Positions 6,763 to 8,686 of a DNA stretch of 8,686 nt are shown here, piece after piece. The position numbers and the translations under genes are program-made. Origin of the DNA: Candidatus Zipacnadia bacterium. Lineage in GTDB: Bacteria > Armatimonadota > Zipacnadia > Zipacnadales > UBA5352. Under the pieces are notes generated by a model. The model was given only the letters and a program-made list of their open reading frames with translations, was not told where the DNA came from and did not search any database. The DNA is taken from positions 1-8,686 of the forward strand of contig JALGUI010000085.1 of the NCBI GenBank assembly GCA_029820915.1. The letters are read 5' to 3'. Position 1 is the stretch's first letter, and each line of letters starts with the position of its first letter.

Positions 6763-6776
6763 GAGAGTGACGCCCG
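6753..6776. repeat. Perfect 9-bp inverted repeat overlapping the rplU -35 box
   Basis: Arms CGGGCGTCA (6753-6761) and TGACGCCCG (6768-6776) are exact reverse complements separated by AGAGAG. It could be a repressor or activator operator at the ribosomal-protein promoter, or a U-less hairpin terminating transcription from the DUF3037-like gene 36 bases upstream. No T-run follows on either strand, which weakens the terminator reading. Confidence 0.6.
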
Positions 6777-6811
6777 CAACTGCGCTTCAGCCGTCCGAGC
6801 CCAGCGCGCGG

Positions 6812-7660
6812 TCACGTGACCAGTGCCTGGAACTCGCGCTCTACCTCAGCATCGCAAGCGATGTCGACGATAGCGTCCGACTCCTGCTCAACTATCCGGC
6901 GAACCCGCCCAATCTCGGCTTCGTTGACTCCGGGCGTTGGTGCGACCAAGGCGACACGGGAAAGGTCGCTGCGACGTGTCTGAGCAGCCTTCATGAAGCA
7001 CCACAGTACGTCATGCACGGCGCGCTGCCCGATCTCGGTGTCCATACTCGCAGCGGTCACTGACACCCTCTTGTAGAGACGCAGTAGCCCGTTCTCATAC
7101 GCGTAGGGGAAGACCAACTCCTCGTGGACATGGCCGACGGCGACTGTGAGGGGATAGCGTGCGCTCCAGTGCGGGTTCTCGTTCAGCCGATACGTGGAGA
7201 TGATCGAGGCCATTCGGGCCGACCAAGTCTCCTCGGCTGCGTCCGTCTCGGCGCCGCTGTCAACCAAGCGACGGAAGAGGAAGTTCACCAGGTCCGAGCC
7301 GCGTGCGCCTTCATCAGGTATGACCGTTGGCTCGCCCATTTCGACCGCGTAGTTGGCGCCACCGTAGACGCTCAGTGCCTCAACGAACGCGGCGTCGCCT
7401 GGATCCACCTGCTCACCGGTGACCGGATGGGCTACCCCACGCTCCATGGCGCGAGTCCAGAAGTGGTACCACTCCTTATACGTCTCCGAACTCGCGAATC
7501 TGCGGAGGCTACGGCCATCAATCGGTCTATCTTCGGCCTCGACTGTGAACCTGTGATGCCATCGCCCCTCGCGCGAATCGAAAAGCATGATCCCGACATT
7601 CCGCGGCTCGCGGCGGATAGGATCGTCAACGTACTTGACGACGAGGTAAGTGTCATTCAT
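6812..7660 (-). CDS. DUF3037-like protein paired with a HipA-like kinase
   Basis: A 282-residue protein of unknown biochemical function. The N-terminus (MNDTYLVVKYVDDPIRREPR, then NVGIMLFDSREGRW, residues 1-34) resembles the DUF3037 pattern of a tyrosine/valine strand, R-x-E-P and NVGV. DUF3037 genes are, from memory, often found beside short HipA-type kinases, as here. The protein is longer than the family core of about 120 residues. The rest contains ARYPLTVAVGHVHEELVFPY (167-186) and a charged C-terminus with no catalytic motif I recognise. No signal peptide or membrane segment is visible, so it is probably cytosolic. The start ATG lies inside the 3' end of the kinase gene (8-base overlap), indicating translational coupling. 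The region is less GC-rich than most of its neighbours, hinting at acquisition. The family call is from memory, without a search. Confidence 0.75.
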   Translation of the reverse strand: MNDTYLVVKYVDDPIRREPRNVGIMLFDSREGRWHHRFTVEAEDRPIDGRSLRRFASSETYKEWYHFWTRAMERGVAHPVTGEQVDPGDAAFVEALSVYGGANYAVEMGEPTVIPDEGARGSDLVNFLFRRLVDSGAETDAAEETWSARMASIISTYRLNENPHWSARYPLTVAVGHVHEELVFPYAYENGLLRLYKRVSVTAASMDTEIGQRAVHDVLWCFMKAAQTRRSDLSRVALVAPTPGVNEAEIGRVRRIVEQESDAIVDIACDAEVEREFQALVT

Positions 7661-8459
7661 AGATCATACCTCCCTGCTGAAGGCCTCGGAAGACACCATG
7701 ATCAGCTGCCTCCCGCAACAGACCACCGAGGCGCTCTCGCCGCACGCGCAGGAACTCCTCGAGCGCGTCCGCTTCTGGGTCCGTAATGTCACCGTATTGC
7801 TGGGCCGTGCGGGCTGCGTTCTCTATGTACCAATCGGGGATTCCCCGAATTCGCTCGATCCAAACGTCCAGTAGACCCCCATCCTCGATGACGTCTAGCA
7901 GGCAATGCCTGTTCCCACCAAGGGAACCATCGATCACGATAGATTGCGCTGCTCGCGACAGCTGCTGCACCCCGGCGTCGGCGGTCATCCCCAGCAGACT
8001 GCGGTCATGGTCGAATATGCTGAGGCGCTTTGGCGTACTCCGGATGACGGCAGCGATGTTGCGGCGGTGCCGATCGAAATTGGCGATGTACGCATCGAAG
8101 ACGATGACGCCAGCCGCTGCATCGGGGAAATGCGTCACGACTTCATCGGGGAACACCGGCGGCAGTTGTTCCCCGGTCAGGTTGAAGTTCAGGCTCAGGA
8201 AGTAGGTCTCGTCATCCCGATCGGCCATACAGTGAGGTGGTACGGGAAGGCAGAGGAGCTCGGCAATGCGGCCAGCCACATGCTCGTTGGCCACGAGATA
8301 GGGAGACTGCGGGTTGTTGCGCTTCACGTATGCGTGCAGCGCGGCTGTCGTCGCCCTATTGACGCCGGTCCCAGCGACCGCGCTATCCCAGTTCAGCACA
8401 CGGTATCTTGCGCCGTCTTCGTTCATGCCGACCCCCACACGAGACGTGCTTGGTGCCAT
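7653..8459 (-). CDS. Short HipA-family kinase-like protein
   Basis: A 268-residue protein resembling the short HipA-like kinase family, much shorter than classical HipA (about 440 residues) and lacking its N-terminal HipA_N part. AYVKRN (43-48) may hold the ATP-binding Lys. LVANEHVAGRIAELLCLPVP (55-74) is the usual Glu-bearing helix followed by the LPVP turn. FDAYIANFDRHRRN (121-134) is the catalytic loop, with Asp129 as catalytic base and Asn134 as metal ligand. SIFDHDRSLL (147-156) holds the second metal-binding Asp, the DFG equivalent. These residues suggest an active Ser/Thr-type kinase; the target is unknown. No HipB-like DNA-binding antitoxin lies next to it; a DUF3037-like gene follows with an 8-base overlap. 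The ATG at 8457-8459 directly follows an in-frame stop; ATG 8424-8426 (MNEDGARYRV) is an alternative start. Neither has a strong ribosome binding site. Confidence 0.8.
   Translation of the reverse strand: MAPSTSRVGVGMNEDGARYRVLNWDSAVAGTGVNRATTAALHAYVKRNNPQSPYLVANEHVAGRIAELLCLPVPPHCMADRDDETYFLSLNFNLTGEQLPPVFPDEVVTHFPDAAAGVIVFDAYIANFDRHRRNIAAVIRSTPKRLSIFDHDRSLLGMTADAGVQQLSRAAQSIVIDGSLGGNRHCLLDVIEDGGLLDVWIERIRGIPDWYIENAARTAQQYGDITDPEADALEEFLRVRRERLGGLLREAADHGVFRGLQQGGMIYE
7669..7674 (-). promoter_or_regulatory. Ribosome binding site of the DUF3037-like gene, inside the kinase gene
   Basis: GGGAGG on the minus strand, eight bases before ATG 7658-7660. It lies within the last codons of the HipA-like gene, so both proteins are made from one transcript with coupled translation. 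Confidence 0.7.
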
Positions 8460-8501
8460 TCACGGTACCCCAACAAGAGCAGCATGCGCGCCAACAGCCA
8501 C

Positions 8502-8519
8502 CTGCCGCGTATCCGGCAG
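8502..8519 (-). terminator. Weak hairpin between the right-edge gene and the kinase gene
   Basis: Minus-strand CTGCCG, loop GATACG, CGGCAG form a 6-bp stem 11 bases after the stop of the right-edge gene. No T-run follows (GTGGCTGTTGG), so it is at best a weak terminator. The rest of 8460-8529 shows no convincing promoter for the kinase gene. Confidence 0.25.
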
Positions 8520-8529
8520 CGCGCAGGGC

Positions 8530-8686
8530 CTACCCGTCCGCCCCCAGCGCCTCCTCCAGCTCCCTCATGCGCCGCTCCAGGCGCGACTGGCGCAGGGCGT
8601 TAGTCAGGTCGCCGCGCGTGCGCTCGACCGCGCCGCGCGCCTGATCCGTGCGCCGCCGCAGGCCCTTGGTCACAGCGTCGGGGTAG
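8530..8686 (-). CDS. Partial gene, C-terminal 51 residues of a charged helical protein
   Basis: The 3' end of a gene entering from the right edge; it stops at TAG (8530-8532). The readable tail is YPDAVTKGLRRRTDQARGAV, then ERTRGDLTNALRQSRLERRM and RELEEALGADG. It is almost free of strand-formers, dense in Arg, Glu and Leu, and looks like a long amphipathic helix or coiled coil. The base composition is as GC-rich as the backbone genes, unlike the kinase gene that follows. The family cannot be named from this fragment. Confidence 0.65.
   Translation of the reverse strand, partial: YPDAVTKGLRRRTDQARGAVERTRGDLTNALRQSRLERRMRELEEALGADG

Noticed and set aside
8460..8529. A hidden HipB-like antitoxin or promoter upstream of the kinase
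   Set aside because: The gap is only 70 bases, too short for a helix-turn-helix gene, and no clear -35/-10 pair is present.

Overview
All genes that I can support read on the minus strand: seven complete and two cut by the window edges. The DNA is GC-rich. The translation, redox and envelope genes are ordinary bacterial core genes. A lipobox-bearing M48 protease and a single-gene URO-D/methyltransferase-like protein suggest a GC-rich, probably diderm, environmental bacterium. An uncultured phylum such as Armatimonadota or a PVC-group relative would fit, but this is a low-confidence guess because no 16S or other phylogenetic marker was compared.

In transcription order (right to left): (1) 8530-8686, the C-terminal end of an unidentified helical, charged protein. 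(2) 7653-8459 and 6812-7660, a two-gene cassette of a short HipA-like kinase and a DUF3037-like protein. The genes overlap by 8 bases and are visibly less GC-rich than most of the window. (3) 6011-6646, ribosomal proteins L21 and L27, driven by a very good sigma70-type promoter (TTGACG-N17-TAGAAT) whose -35 box lies inside a perfect inverted repeat. A 12-bp hairpin follows L27, and then comes the GTPase gene obg (4617-5918). (4) 3519-4445, thioredoxin reductase, with its own candidate promoter just after an obg terminator-like hairpin. It is followed after 75 bases by an M48-family metalloprotease lipoprotein (1467-3443), which ends at a clear hairpin terminator. (5) 215-1327, a uroporphyrinogen-decarboxylase/methyltransferase-family protein, followed after 14 bases by a partial gene running off the left edge.

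L21-L27-Obg is a classic ribosome-biogenesis cluster. TrxB and the M48 protease may be co-transcribed and would serve cytosolic thiol redox and envelope protein turnover. The URO-D-like gene and its partial partner look like a separate catabolic or C1-related operon. The HipA/DUF3037 pair is the most likely accessory element and the best candidate for an undescribed system. No RNA genes, CRISPR arrays, insertion sequences or transposases were seen, and the long plus-strand open frames are GC-driven shadows of the minus-strand genes.
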